Below are positions 53,814-62,947 of a DNA stretch of 64,000 nucleotides, in pieces. The stretch covers positions 62,001 to 126,000 of the forward strand of contig NZ_JAESVD010000011.1 in NCBI RefSeq assembly GCF_016765635.1. The letters are read 5' to 3'. A program made the translations under genes and the position numbers. The DNA is from Shewanella schlegeliana (GTDB lineage: Bacteria > Pseudomonadota > Gammaproteobacteria > Enterobacterales > Shewanellaceae). The notes under the pieces were generated by a model. It did no database searches and was not told where the DNA came from. It was given only the letters and a program-made list of their open reading frames with translations. Positions within the stretch are counted from its first letter, which is position 1, and the number at the start of each line of letters is the position of its first letter.

Positions 53814-54602
53814 ATGATGAAAAAATTTACAAAAACTACCCTAGCTGTTGTGACTGGTTTTACCCTGTTTATGTCTGCCAACTCTATAGCAAAAACAGAG
53901 CTTTCTACGGACGTACAAAAAGAGTCTTACAGTATCGGTGCCTCGCTAGGTAAGTACATCTCGGGTCAAATTTATAGCCAAACTGAACTTGGCGCAGAAG
54001 TGAATGTAGACCTGGTGATTGAAGGTGTTGTCGATGCGCTTAAGAACCAGTCGCAGTATTCAGATGAAGAGATCTTAACCTACCTCAATCAGCGTGCCGA
54101 ACAGCTCAATACTGCAAGAGAAGCTGCAGAAGCTCAACTCGCGCTAGAAAGCTTAGTAGCTGGTAACGAATACCTTGCTGAAAACAAGAAAAAAGCAGGA
54201 GTTAAAGAAACGGCTTCTGGCTTGCAGTATGAAGTAATCAGTGAAGGTGAAGGTCGTAAACCCGATCCTCAAGATGTGGTTACTGTGCACTACAAAGGTT
54301 ACTTAGTTGACGGTACAGAGTTTGATAGCACTTATGAGCGCAATGAACCAAACCGTTTTGCCTTAATGAGTGTGATTGAAGGCTGGCAAGAAGGGATCCC
54401 ATTGATGAATGAGGGGTCTACTTACAAATTATCTATTCCAGCAGCACTTGCCTATGGCGACAAGCAAGTTGGCATTATCCCTCCTGGTTCGGCTTTAGTA
54501 TTTGAAGTCGAGTTAGTCAAAGTTGAAGCGCCAGGCGAAAACTCTCATGGCATGGGCCTAAGTGGTATGGGCATGGGCGGCATGATGGGCGGCGGTCACT
54601 AG
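53814..54602 (+). CDS. Periplasmic FKBP-type peptidyl-prolyl isomerase with Met-rich tail (copy 2)
   Basis: A 262-residue homologue of the FKBP at 33024: signal peptide, helical dimerisation domain and full FKBP domain (VTVHYKGYLVDGTEFDSTYER; VIEGWQEGI; PAALAYGDKQVG). The Met/Gly-rich tail is kept (GMGLSGMGMGGMMGGGH) but shorter and ends in His. Retention of this low-complexity tail in both copies argues that it has a job, most simply metal binding. Three close ATGs are possible (53808, 53814, 53817); AAAGAG is spaced best for 53814. Confidence 0.92.
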   Translation: MMKKFTKTTLAVVTGFTLFMSANSIAKTELSTDVQKESYSIGASLGKYISGQIYSQTELGAEVNVDLVIEGVVDALKNQSQYSDEEILTYLNQRAEQLNTAREAAEAQLALESLVAGNEYLAENKKKAGVKETASGLQYEVISEGEGRKPDPQDVVTVHYKGYLVDGTEFDSTYERNEPNRFALMSVIEGWQEGIPLMNEGSTYKLSIPAALAYGDKQVGIIPPGSALVFEVELVKVEAPGENSHGMGLSGMGMGGMMGGGH

Positions 54603-54647
54603 TTAGTAAAGCATGATAAAGCGTTAATTCGATTGTAGAGAGTCACT

Positions 54648-55361
54648 ATGAATAGTTTAGCTATCGGCATCGCTGTCACCCTAGGTGCAGTCATCACCCT
54701 AATTTGGCGTCATCATCACTCTAGTCAAAAGCATGGTGTAACCCTGATAGCTGAGCCTAATGCTGAGGTATTCGATATGGATACCACAGGCATTAAGGTC
54801 CCTATGGCGCTATCTGTAGTGCTCTTTACATCGACCCTATTAATTTACTCACAACTCGGTCATTTCGATGGCTGGAACAAAGGAGTAGTAGACGAAAATA
54901 TTGATTATCTGATCACCGCAGAGATCAATAAAAACGCAAAGAAAGTAAATGAGCAACCTAGCAATGAAATTGCATTATTAAATTTGGCTCAATCCTATGT
55001 GGATGGCGGCCTGTATAGCGAGTCGGTACAAACCCTCGATGAGCTACTCACACTCTCTGGCGACAGTGCCACAGTGCTCGGCATGAAAGCTAATGCCATG
55101 TACTACCGCGATAAAAGAGAGATGAGCTTAGACATTGATTTGGTTATCGCCAGAGCCTTAGCGCTTGACGAATATGAGCCTCAATCTCGCCTATTACTGG
55201 CCACCCACGCTTATCTAAATAGTGAGTATGAAAAAGCTATCGAGCAATGGCTAACCCTACTCAAAAGCGATAAGCAGAACTTTAACCGAGCCTCAATTAA
55301 TAATGCAATTTATAGAGCCGAGCAAAAAATAGCTAATCGTTCAGTGGCTGCATCTGAGTAA
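54648..55361 (+). CDS. CcmI-like membrane-anchored TPR protein (copy 2)
   Basis: A 237-residue homologue of the gene at 33859 with the same two N-terminal membrane segments (about 3-20 and 52-70) and TPR helices (ALLNLAQSYVDGGLYSESVQTL; HAYLNSEYEKAIEQWL). The loop between the membrane segments differs strongly and lacks the two cysteines of copy 1. It is likely a second adaptor for the same CcmF/CcmH-like lyase, perhaps tuned to its own SirA. It carries a conserved MYYRDKREMSLDIDLVIARAL segment between TPRs. Confidence 0.78.
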   Translation: MNSLAIGIAVTLGAVITLIWRHHHSSQKHGVTLIAEPNAEVFDMDTTGIKVPMALSVVLFTSTLLIYSQLGHFDGWNKGVVDENIDYLITAEINKNAKKVNEQPSNEIALLNLAQSYVDGGLYSESVQTLDELLTLSGDSATVLGMKANAMYYRDKREMSLDIDLVIARALALDEYEPQSRLLLATHAYLNSEYEKAIEQWLTLLKSDKQNFNRASINNAIYRAEQKIANRSVAASE

Positions 55362-55424
55362 AAGTCACGTAAAACCTAATAAGTATAAATATATCAGCCA
55401 AATAGCTGGTAGCTGGAGGATGCT

Positions 55425-56135
55425 GTGAGTGAAAATATAGAGAGACGGAGGTTCCTTAAGTGCTTAGGAGCCAGCTCTTTGATAATAGCGCCCTTAGGGT
55501 GTAGTTCGGTCAAAGAGGGGGAGTCAGATCCAAACAAGCCCCATTATGCGATGGTGTTTGATCAAAACAAATGTACTGGCTGCGGCGAGTGTAAAGAAGC
55601 CTGTAATCTAGCGAATAACTTACCTGAAGGTAAGTCTAGGCTGCTAATGGAACAGCACTCTGGTGGCATAGAAGGCCAGCCTTGTCCGCACTGCGGCAAG
55701 ACCACTGAATGTGGTTGTGAGCGTAAGTTTGTGCGTGTTTCTTGTCAGCAATGTAAGAACGCTCCTTGTGTCACCGTATGCCCAACGGGTGCGGCGCACC
55801 GAGATGAGAAGACGGGCATTGTGACCATGGACGCGGCTAAGTGTGCTGGTTGTAAGTACTGTATTGCGGCTTGCCCATACGATGCGCGTTTTATCAATAA
55901 AGAAACCGATGTCGCCGACAACTGTGATTTCTGTTTGAACAGCAAACTTGCTATTGGCGAGTTACCAGCCTGTGTGCAGAAGTGCCGTTATGACGCACTG
56001 ATCTTTGGTGATATTAACGATCCGACATCCTATATCAGTAAGCTATTACGGGTAAAAGATTCTGTGCGCGTTAAGCCAGGGTTTGGTACCGAGCCAAGCT
56101 TACGTTACATACCTATTGTTAAGCTAGGAGTATAG
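55425..56135 (+). CDS. sirC: Tat-exported ferredoxin-like electron carrier SirC (copy 2)
   Basis: A 236-residue homologue of SirC copy 1. It has ERRRFLK for Tat export, a possible lipobox ending PLGC, four [4Fe-4S] cysteine sets (CTGCGECKEAC; CQQCKNAPCVTVCP; CAGCKYCIAACP; CDFC with CVQKC) and the same four additional cysteines (CPHCGKTTECGC). GTG start with GGAGG five bases upstream; the ribosome site and first codons are almost base-for-base those of copy 1. sirD follows two bases after its stop. It should connect SirD to SirA electrically. Confidence 0.94.
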   Translation: MSENIERRRFLKCLGASSLIIAPLGCSSVKEGESDPNKPHYAMVFDQNKCTGCGECKEACNLANNLPEGKSRLLMEQHSGGIEGQPCPHCGKTTECGCERKFVRVSCQQCKNAPCVTVCPTGAAHRDEKTGIVTMDAAKCAGCKYCIAACPYDARFINKETDVADNCDFCLNSKLAIGELPACVQKCRYDALIFGDINDPTSYISKLLRVKDSVRVKPGFGTEPSLRYIPIVKLGV

Positions 56136-56137
56136 AT

Positions 56138-57085
56138 ATGGACGGCAATATTGAGTTTACAATGGGCTTGTCCCAAGGGCTTGCTTGGCCTTGGCCAATT
56201 GCTGTGTACTTGTTCTTTGCGGGGATCTCCGGTGGTGCGCTAGCCACGGCACTGTTCCTGCGATTCTACAAGCAGCAGACCACTAATACGCCATTTTATA
56301 AAGCAGCTGCATTGATCTCGTTTGTGACAATCAGCTTAGGTATGTTGTGTCTGGTTTTAGACTTGACCAATCCGTTGTTCTTCTGGCGAATTCTGGTTTA
56401 CTACAACCTAAATTCAGTGATGTCTATCGGTGTTATCGCACTATCTGTGTATATCCCGTTAGTGGCACTAATTTGTCTATTTGCCTTCGAAGAAGAGATC
56501 CGCTCGGTTCCAGCACTGAAAGTGTTAGTGCCAGTGGTTGAAAAGCTACAAGGTGTGCGTCGTCCATGTGAAATGGCGGTTCTAGTGTTGGCACTGGCTG
56601 TATGTGCTTATACGGGCTTCCTTATCTCGGCGTTGATTCGTTTTCCTATCATCAATACCTCTGTGTTGCCGGCGCTATTTATCGCCTCGGGTATTTCAGC
56701 GGGTGCTGCAGCGGCGAAGATGCTTGCTGTGTCGATGTTCAAAGAAGACCTACATAGCCAAGATATGAAACTGCTGCACGGTGCAGAGTGGCCAATCATG
56801 TTTGCTGAAATACTATTCATCTTCATGATCGTGACCTCTCTAATGACGGGTAACGCGGGGGCACAGAGTGCGTTCGAAGCTTTCCATACCGGAGAGTGGG
56901 CTGCAGTATTCTGGTTTGGTGTTGTGGGTCTAGGTTTTGGTGGTCCACTGCTACTTAACTTTGCTACGGGTAAGACATTTAGCCACAGCGCTAAAGCCTT
57001 TTACCTCTCAGGCGTTTGCGCCGTGACCGGCATGATGTGTCTGCGTATGTTTATTCTGTATGCAGGCCAAAACTTCGCTATCTAG
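56138..57085 (+). CDS. sirD: NrfD/PsrC-type membrane quinol dehydrogenase SirD (copy 2)
   Basis: A 315-residue homologue of SirD copy 1 with identical length, the same opening (FTMGLSQGLAWPWPIAVYLF), DLTNPLFFWRILVYYN and later RFPIINTSVLPALFIASG segments. About eight to nine membrane helices. Quinol oxidation and electron transfer to SirC are inferred from the NrfD family. Differences from copy 1 cluster in the cytoplasmic or periplasmic loop around residues 125-145. Confidence 0.94.
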   Translation: MDGNIEFTMGLSQGLAWPWPIAVYLFFAGISGGALATALFLRFYKQQTTNTPFYKAAALISFVTISLGMLCLVLDLTNPLFFWRILVYYNLNSVMSIGVIALSVYIPLVALICLFAFEEEIRSVPALKVLVPVVEKLQGVRRPCEMAVLVLALAVCAYTGFLISALIRFPIINTSVLPALFIASGISAGAAAAKMLAVSMFKEDLHSQDMKLLHGAEWPIMFAEILFIFMIVTSLMTGNAGAQSAFEAFHTGEWAAVFWFGVVGLGFGGPLLLNFATGKTFSHSAKAFYLSGVCAVTGMMCLRMFILYAGQNFAI

Positions 57086-57118
57086 CCTTTGGCTGTTTAG
57101 TTAAGTTCGATAGGTTCG

Positions 57119-57217
57119 CTCCTAATACGTTGTCCCTGCAAGACGCTATTGGGAGTCGAGTCTGTTGCGTTAGTTGTCTCTCACCTTGTTGATTTACCTC
57201 CATGGATTAGCAAGGTG
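57119..57217 (+). other. Two hairpins between sirD and the NosL-like gene (locus 2)
   Basis: CTCCTAATA pairs with TATTGGGAG (57119-57155) around a loop containing CCCTGCAAG, and CACCTTG pairs with CAAGGTG (57182-57217). The first has the same core as the hairpin at 36604-36648 in locus 1. No terminator-like U-run is present. Confidence 0.55.
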
Positions 57218-57255
57218 CAGAGTACCTCTTCTAATCACTTCGAGTTGGAATTTGT

Positions 57256-57744
57256 ATGAAAAAGCTGATGCTCATTTTTTTGTTTGTCCCCTTTATGTTT
57301 GCTTGTAGCCAAGGCGAGGCAACCTCTCAGCCGACTCATGCGCAGGCGATTCATGATCATGACCGTTGCCACCTTTGCGGCATGATGATTACCAAGTACC
57401 CAGGGCCTAAAGGGCAGTTGAGCTTGAAGAACGAAACTATTGTGCCAAAGTTCTGCTCCACAAGGGATATGTTCAATTTTGCCCTACAGCCTGAGAACAA
57501 GCGCCAGATCACCGATCTAAAAGTCCATGATATGTCGGTGACGGACTGGGAGCATCCTGAGGATAGTGCCTTTATCGATGCCGAGTCTGCGTGGTACGTG
57601 TATGGCACCAGCAAAAAAGCCGTTATGGGACCTGCGGTTGCCTCTTTTGCTACCAAAGAGGGGGCTACAAAGTTTGCTACCGAGTTTGGTGGCGCAGTGC
57701 TCACCTATGAGCAGATCACCATCGGGCTGTTAGCGGGTGAGTAA
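57256..57744 (+). CDS. NosL-like copper-binding lipoprotein (copy 2)
   Basis: A 162-residue homologue of the gene at 36678, same length. Lipoprotein signal with Cys about 17 (MFAC), then HDRCHLCGMMITKYPGPKG, VPKFCSTRDMFNFALQPENKR and SAWYVYGTSKKAVMGPAVAS. The Cu(I)-binding-type CHLCGMM stretch and second cysteine are identical to copy 1. It sits after sirD and in front of NosD/F/Y-like genes, again without nosZ. Confidence 0.92.
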   Translation: MKKLMLIFLFVPFMFACSQGEATSQPTHAQAIHDHDRCHLCGMMITKYPGPKGQLSLKNETIVPKFCSTRDMFNFALQPENKRQITDLKVHDMSVTDWEHPEDSAFIDAESAWYVYGTSKKAVMGPAVASFATKEGATKFATEFGGAVLTYEQITIGLLAGE

Positions 57745-57805
57745 ATAGTAGAGATTACATGGAGCGTTTTATCCCATTAGCGATCAAATGAGGTGGTATT
57801 AAGCT

Positions 57806-59125
57806 ATGAATATATCACTGCTAAACTCCCCAAAGCTGGGCCAACATTTGGCCATCCTGCGTCGGCTTATATTCGCGCTCATTCTTGGCTGTGGCTTCAA
57901 TAGCTACGCCGAGGATCTCTTGGTATCGAATACCCAAGAGCTTAAGTTGGCACTGACCAATGCCCAAGATGGTGACAGAGTTATCTTGGGCTCGGGGCGT
58001 TATCAAGGCCCTGTGCAAATCCATCAATCTATTACCCTAACCAGCCTCGGTGACAGCATCATAGATGCCAATGGTATCGGCAGTGCCATTAGCGTGTTTG
58101 CGGCTAATGTGGAGATCTCTGGCCTAAGAATTGAGAATTGGGGGAATGATCATTATGAGCGCGATGCCGGGATCTTAATCGAGCCAGCCAGTCATAACAT
58201 TAAGATCCATAACAATAACTTGCGTGGAGATGGCTTTGGCATTCGTGCCGATGAGCTTAATAATATTCAGATAAACGATAACGTGATTGTCGGTAATAAC
58301 AGTCTATATATCCTAGACAGAGGTGACGGTATTCATCTGTTGCATGTCATTGGTTCGGTCATTGCCGGCAATACCATTTCTCAGGTACGAGATGGGGTCT
58401 ATTTAGAGTCGAGCAGTAAAAGCAAGGTATACGATAACCAGCTATTCGATCAGCAATACGGTATTCACTATATGTATACCACCGATGATGAAGCCTTCAA
58501 TAACCAAAGTTATCAGGTCGATGGCGGTTATGCCTTGATGAATTCAAAGCACATTCACCTGCACCGTAATCAGGTTTGGGATGCGATTGATTTTGGTATT
58601 TTGCTCAATATGACCGAACAGGCTCTTGTGGAACACAATCGGGTCGAAGGTATTGTTAATCGAAAAGAAGATCAAGTTCAGGGCCAAGAAGGTAAGGGGA
58701 TTTTTGTCTATGGCGCCCGTGACAATACCATTATCAACAACCACTTCGGCCACTGCGATATCGGCTTTTATATGGCGATGGGGGGAGAGGGCAACCAAGT
58801 TTATGAAAACCAGTTTATCGATAATTTTTCTCAAGTGAAATATGTCGGTGATAGCCTACTGGAATGGAGCCATGCCGGGCGTGGTAACTACTGGAGTGGA
58901 TACTTGGGTTGGGATCACAATTTAGATGGTGTGGGCAATACGGCTTATCGGCCTAATGATAATATCGATAAGTTATTTTGGCTCTATCCCGAGGCTAACT
59001 TCTTGATGGATAGCCCTATTGTGGTGGTGCTTCGCTGGGTGCAACGCCAATTTGAAGTCGGTGAGCCTAGCGGCATTATCGATAGTTTTCCCCTGTTAAC
59101 GCCTAATCCTGCTTTCAACTATTAA
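57806..59125 (+). CDS. NosD-like periplasmic beta-helix protein (copy 2)
   Basis: A 439-residue homologue of the gene at 37208: signal peptide (hydrophobic about residues 19-32), then parallel beta-helix turns (IKIHNNNLRGDGFGIRADE; NTISQVRDGVYLE; GKGIFVYGARDN; LEWSHAGRGNYWSGYLGWD). The C-terminal segment FLMDSPIVVVLRWVQRQFE matches copy 1. It likely docks with the NosFY-like transporter and passes copper to SirA. It is followed after about 85 bases by the ATPase gene, where copy 1 has almost no spacer. Confidence 0.9.
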   Translation: MNISLLNSPKLGQHLAILRRLIFALILGCGFNSYAEDLLVSNTQELKLALTNAQDGDRVILGSGRYQGPVQIHQSITLTSLGDSIIDANGIGSAISVFAANVEISGLRIENWGNDHYERDAGILIEPASHNIKIHNNNLRGDGFGIRADELNNIQINDNVIVGNNSLYILDRGDGIHLLHVIGSVIAGNTISQVRDGVYLESSSKSKVYDNQLFDQQYGIHYMYTTDDEAFNNQSYQVDGGYALMNSKHIHLHRNQVWDAIDFGILLNMTEQALVEHNRVEGIVNRKEDQVQGQEGKGIFVYGARDNTIINNHFGHCDIGFYMAMGGEGNQVYENQFIDNFSQVKYVGDSLLEWSHAGRGNYWSGYLGWDHNLDGVGNTAYRPNDNIDKLFWLYPEANFLMDSPIVVVLRWVQRQFEVGEPSGIIDSFPLLTPNPAFNY

Positions 59126-59209
59126 TCGTTAATGATTAACAGGCTGAACTAACAGGCAGTAAATATCAGCCATTAGGCGGTTTGAGTAATAGACGTGTTC
59201 GGAGAATCA

Positions 59210-60118
59210 ATGAATCCTTGTTTAGCAGTATCGGCGCGTCATATCTCGCACCAGTTTGCTGGTTTTAGTGCACTCAATGATGTCAGCTTTGAGGTTAAGC
59301 GTGGGCAAACTATGGCGCTGTTAGGCCATAACGGCGCGGGTAAATCGACTCTGATTAAAATTTTGCTGGGCCTACTTAAACCCAGTGAGGGGGAGGTGAT
59401 AGTTCTCGGCAAAAATCATAGTGAACTTAAGCAACGTAACGAGCTGAGAATTGGTTATTTGCCGGAGAATGTCAGCTTCTATGACAAGCTGACAGGCAAG
59501 GAGATTTTAAGTTACTTTGCCGCGCTTAAAAGGGTCACTAAACCACGAGTTAGCCAGCTTATTGAAGAGTTTGGACTCGAGTACGCCCAAGACAGGGCGC
59601 TAAAGACCTATTCGAAAGGCATGAAGCAGCGCCTTGGCTTTGCTCAGGCGATTTTGTGCGAACCAGAGTTGTTACTACTTGATGAGCCAACAGTGGGGCT
59701 AGACCCTGTGGCTTCCCAGTTTCTTTACGGCAAAATCGATGAGCTTAAGCAGCAAGGCTGTGGCGTTATCGTCTGTACCCATGAGCTGTCGCTGATTGAG
59801 AACAATATCGATATTGCGCTGATTTTAGCTAAGGGTGAGAGCCTAGCCAAGGGGAGTCTGGCTGAGCTTAGGCAAAACAGTGGCCTTAAAACTCGGCTCA
59901 CGGCACCGAACTTGGCGAGCTGGGTTGCTCAGGAGCCAAGGCTCGCCGCCTATTATGCCGATGATGCGTTGCAATTGGATGCAGAGTCTAAGTCCCAGGT
60001 TTTACAGTTAGTCATGTCTGAGTGCCAAGTTTTTGATTTTAGCCTTACGCAGCCGGCTTTAGCTGAGATCTATCATTTTTATATGAGTCAAAATAAACAA
60101 ACCCAAGCGGTGAGTTAA
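59210..60118 (+). CDS. NosF-like ABC transporter ATPase (copy 2)
   Basis: A 302-residue ABC ATPase with Walker A GHNGAGKST, signature YSKGMKQRL, Walker B LLLLDEPTVGLD and H-loop CTHE. The ATG at 59210 has GGAG five bases upstream; an in-frame GTG at 59195 is less likely. It has the same length as copy 1. The C-terminal third, after the nucleotide-binding domain, has diverged much more than the core. It partners with the NosY-like permease 17 bases downstream. Confidence 0.93.
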   Translation: MNPCLAVSARHISHQFAGFSALNDVSFEVKRGQTMALLGHNGAGKSTLIKILLGLLKPSEGEVIVLGKNHSELKQRNELRIGYLPENVSFYDKLTGKEILSYFAALKRVTKPRVSQLIEEFGLEYAQDRALKTYSKGMKQRLGFAQAILCEPELLLLDEPTVGLDPVASQFLYGKIDELKQQGCGVIVCTHELSLIENNIDIALILAKGESLAKGSLAELRQNSGLKTRLTAPNLASWVAQEPRLAAYYADDALQLDAESKSQVLQLVMSECQVFDFSLTQPALAEIYHFYMSQNKQTQAVS

Positions 60119-60134
60119 GAAGTGGTGAGTTAAT

Positions 60135-60965
60135 ATGTTGCGTTATTCTCCGGTGATGGTTATCGCCAAAAAAGAGATTAAAGATAGCCTACGCAATCGT
60201 TGGGTTATTTTTATCTCAATGATATTTCTAATCTTGTCTCTTAGCGTTACCTTTGCGGGAAGCGCCGTAGCAGGGCATCTGTCTCTGCCTGAGATCGATG
60301 CCTTGATGTCGAGCCTGTCGACGGTTTCGGTATTTATAATCCCCTTGGCTGCCATGCTCGTGAGTTACGATGCCTTTGTCGGTGAAGATGAATCTGGCAC
60401 CCTGCTGCTGTTAATGTCATACCCTATCAGTCGGCTACAGATCTTAATGGGCAAGCTATTGGGTCATAGCCTGATCATGAGTGCCACTAGCTGTTTTGCA
60501 TTCGGGTTAACCGCAGTGTTACTGCTAATCTTCGGTGAGGCTTATGAGTCTCAAGTGATACTAAGTCAGTTTTCTCAGTTCATCTTTAGCAGTATTTTAC
60601 TCGCCGTTACCTTTATTTTGCTGGGTTATATCGTCAGCCTTAAATCGACAGAGAAGGCCAAGGCGGTGGGCAGCGTTTTATTCGTGTGGTTTGTATTTGT
60701 GTTGATTTACGATTTGATCTTGCTGGCGATATTGGTGGCGGATCTGTCCTTTATGAATCAGTACCTGATTAATGGCTTAATTGCACTGAACCCAACGGAT
60801 CTGTATCGAGCGATAAACTTAATCGGTTCAGATGTGGCTAGCGGCAGTTTGGCGCTGCTCTCCTCATCGACCATGGGAAAGCTTGGCTTTTATTGCGCCA
60901 TGTTATTGTGGATCTTGGCACTGTTGGCTATCGCCAATCGAGTCTTTCAGCGTCGAACTCTGTGA
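60135..60965 (+). CDS. NosY-like ABC-2 permease (copy 2)
   Basis: A 276-residue inner-membrane protein of about six helices, homologous to the gene at 39548 (KKEIKDSLRNRWVIF; YDAFVGEDESGTLLLLMSYPI; GYIVSLKSTEKAKAVG). It has GTGAG six bases before the ATG. With the ATPase and NosD-like protein it completes the second copper-handling set. The gap to the regulator (60966-61238) shows no gene. Confidence 0.9.
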   Translation: MLRYSPVMVIAKKEIKDSLRNRWVIFISMIFLILSLSVTFAGSAVAGHLSLPEIDALMSSLSTVSVFIIPLAAMLVSYDAFVGEDESGTLLLLMSYPISRLQILMGKLLGHSLIMSATSCFAFGLTAVLLLIFGEAYESQVILSQFSQFIFSSILLAVTFILLGYIVSLKSTEKAKAVGSVLFVWFVFVLIYDLILLAILVADLSFMNQYLINGLIALNPTDLYRAINLIGSDVASGSLALLSSSTMGKLGFYCAMLLWILALLAIANRVFQRRTL

Positions 60966-61238
60966 GCATAACGACTTAGCTGAGTAGATATAGTGCTTCT
61001 TTACAGTGAGTGGTTAGTCTACTTTTTAATCTGTAAATAGATGGAAAGTGGATATTTATATTCAATGTTGGATGCAGAGTTCAATTAAAATGTGAGATAT
61101 GTGAACGTAAACAAGCAGATCTGGATTAGTTGATTTAATTTTCGGCGGAAGTCACATTTTTAATAATCTATTTTAGTAAACTAACATTAAGATTCGTTAA
61201 TAACTTAGTTGCAGTTAATTGATTTAATGGGGGTTAAG

Positions 61239-62522
61239 GTGCATAAAGTTACTCCTTATCTGGAGTTGGATGAAGAGGCCAAACAGTTAATTGATCATGC
61301 GAACAATCAAACCATTACCTTAACGGTATCGGAGTCCGCAGTTTTACATCAATTGATCCTCTCCATGAGTTCTGTATGTACTAAAGAAGAGTTATTAGCT
61401 GCGGGCTGGCCCGATCGCGTTGTTGCTGCTACCTCATTAACCCAGTGTGTTAGTACTCTTAGAAAGAAATTAGAACCCTATCCAGAGGTGGTGCTTAGAA
61501 CCATCGCCGGTCGTGGTTATCAACTCAATGTCTCTACTCGCTCTCATATTAAGATGCTCGCGGTCAACGATCCTGAGTCTATGCGTGCGGCTATTGTCGA
61601 TGTCTCTCTACTGGTGAAAATCAGCGGTATCGTTATCGCGATACTCATCTGCTTATCTGTTTGGTATTTCAGTGATTATCATGGCGTTATCAAGGCTAAG
61701 AACAGCTGGGATTCAACTAAGAATATTGAGTTGAATATTGGCGGTACTAAGCAAGACGTCCAGCTTATTCATAAAGAAGATGTTAGTCACCTGCATGCCT
61801 CTATGTGGCAAAAACATCTTGCGCCTGAGTCGAATCATTTAACCGATATTAGTCAATTTAAGGGCTTTGCAGTAACCGATGGCCATTATTACTCGATGGC
61901 TGTGTGTCCCGAGGCAAGCGACTATGGCTGCTCCGGAAAAGGTTTAATCAATATTACTGCGATTGATTTGACACCTGCCGGTTTAAATATGAAAACCTTT
62001 ACCGAGCTGACCCATGAGATGGAGCAGCGGATCCGTTATAACCGAGTCATTATTCCCCATGACGAGCCGGGTACCAGTGGTTTTATTGAGCACCATTATC
62101 ATGCCGATGTTTACTACCCTGTGAAGGCTAATATGTTGGTACGCTCTGATATCAGCTTATCCTTGATTTATGAGGGAGAGAATACCGGCAAGTTCTACTC
62201 CGCAGCCTGTGTCACCGATGAAGAGTGTAAGACAACCCCAATCAAGTACAAGATTAAGGGCGACTTTACTCAGTATCGCGAGAAGATAGATGAGCTCGAG
62301 GTGGATGTTTTCCATGTCAAAGTCAGCCAAAAGGAGCTGATAAAGCCGGATCAGGTCAGTTCATCAGCGATGCATTTTTATCGTGAGATCCGCAAGCATG
62401 AAATCATCGATAGCGACCTGTATTTCTATCGCATATATAAAGATGCCGACACCGCAGTTTGGATTGTGCCCATTCTAGGCAATCTCGTGGCTTGGTATGA
62501 GTATGACAAGGTGAAGCTTTAA
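61239..62522 (+). CDS. CadC/ToxR-like membrane-anchored winged-helix regulator (copy 2)
   Basis: A 427-residue homologue of the regulator at 40596. The winged helix (about 1-105) is nearly the same, including the recognition-helix region SLTQCVSTLRKKLEPY, so both may bind one operator. The membrane helix is about residues 128-148. The periplasmic domain has diverged but keeps the pairs CPEASDYGC and CVTDEEC with identical spacing. The frame is open to 61209, but GGGGG five bases before the GTG at 61239 and the exact length match to copy 1 favour this start. Confidence 0.9.
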   Translation: MHKVTPYLELDEEAKQLIDHANNQTITLTVSESAVLHQLILSMSSVCTKEELLAAGWPDRVVAATSLTQCVSTLRKKLEPYPEVVLRTIAGRGYQLNVSTRSHIKMLAVNDPESMRAAIVDVSLLVKISGIVIAILICLSVWYFSDYHGVIKAKNSWDSTKNIELNIGGTKQDVQLIHKEDVSHLHASMWQKHLAPESNHLTDISQFKGFAVTDGHYYSMAVCPEASDYGCSGKGLINITAIDLTPAGLNMKTFTELTHEMEQRIRYNRVIIPHDEPGTSGFIEHHYHADVYYPVKANMLVRSDISLSLIYEGENTGKFYSAACVTDEECKTTPIKYKIKGDFTQYREKIDELEVDVFHVKVSQKELIKPDQVSSSAMHFYREIRKHEIIDSDLYFYRIYKDADTAVWIVPILGNLVAWYEYDKVKL

Positions 62523-62670
62523 AAGAAGGTTCTAGGTTTAAAAGCAGGTACTAGGTACTAGGAAAAGCAGGATAAAGCTAAGACGGAATAGCCGGAAAAA
62601 CTGAGACGGGAAAAGCCGGGTAAAGCAAAAGCTAAGAAGTGGCAAAGGTGGTGCTTTTGGTTTTTGTTGT

Positions 62671-62714
62671 TCCTAGTAGGGCGTAGCCCGTCCTCACAGC
62701 GAAGCGTCCTAGGA
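62671..62714. repeat. REP-like palindromic element
   Basis: TCCTAG and CTAGGA bound the segment; inside it lie GGGCGTAGCCC (a small stem) and GCGAAGCG. It resembles the compact hairpin repeats common between Shewanella genes. No second copy is in this window. Confidence 0.45.
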
Positions 62715-62836
62715 TCTAGCTCCTTCTTTTAACGCTGTCTTGCCCATCATCACTCCCCATTTTTACTCAAGTCTCCCTATCGATCGCAGACATTTCTGTT
62801 AGATCCTTCACAGATCTCATTGTTGCCTCATGCAAT

Positions 62837-62885
62837 ATCGAAACGTTTCGATTATTCTCGCTCTGCCTTATCGAAACGTTTCGAT
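62837..62885. promoter_or_regulatory. Two perfect LacI-type operators upstream of rbsD
   Basis: ATCGAAACGTTTCGAT occurs twice, at 62837-62852 and 62870-62885. Each is a perfect 16-base palindrome with a central CG, typical of LacI/GalR-family operators such as that of RbsR. The centres are 33 bases apart, about three helical turns, so repressor dimers would sit on the same face. rbsD starts 62 bases downstream. Confidence 0.85.
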
Positions 62886-62947
62886 CGAATGGCTTGGCGG
62901 TGGGAAATATCTACCGTGGTGCATACAAAAATACTTTAGGTTGATAG

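Larger units (their letters stand above)
62523..62947. promoter_or_regulatory. Region between locus 2 and the ribose operon
   Basis: About 425 bases. The first part (62540-62650) is purine-rich with many AAAGC and GCCGG words repeated imperfectly. A REP-like inverted structure follows (62671-62714), then the paired operators of the ribose operon (62837-62885). There is no open frame. Confidence 0.5.
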
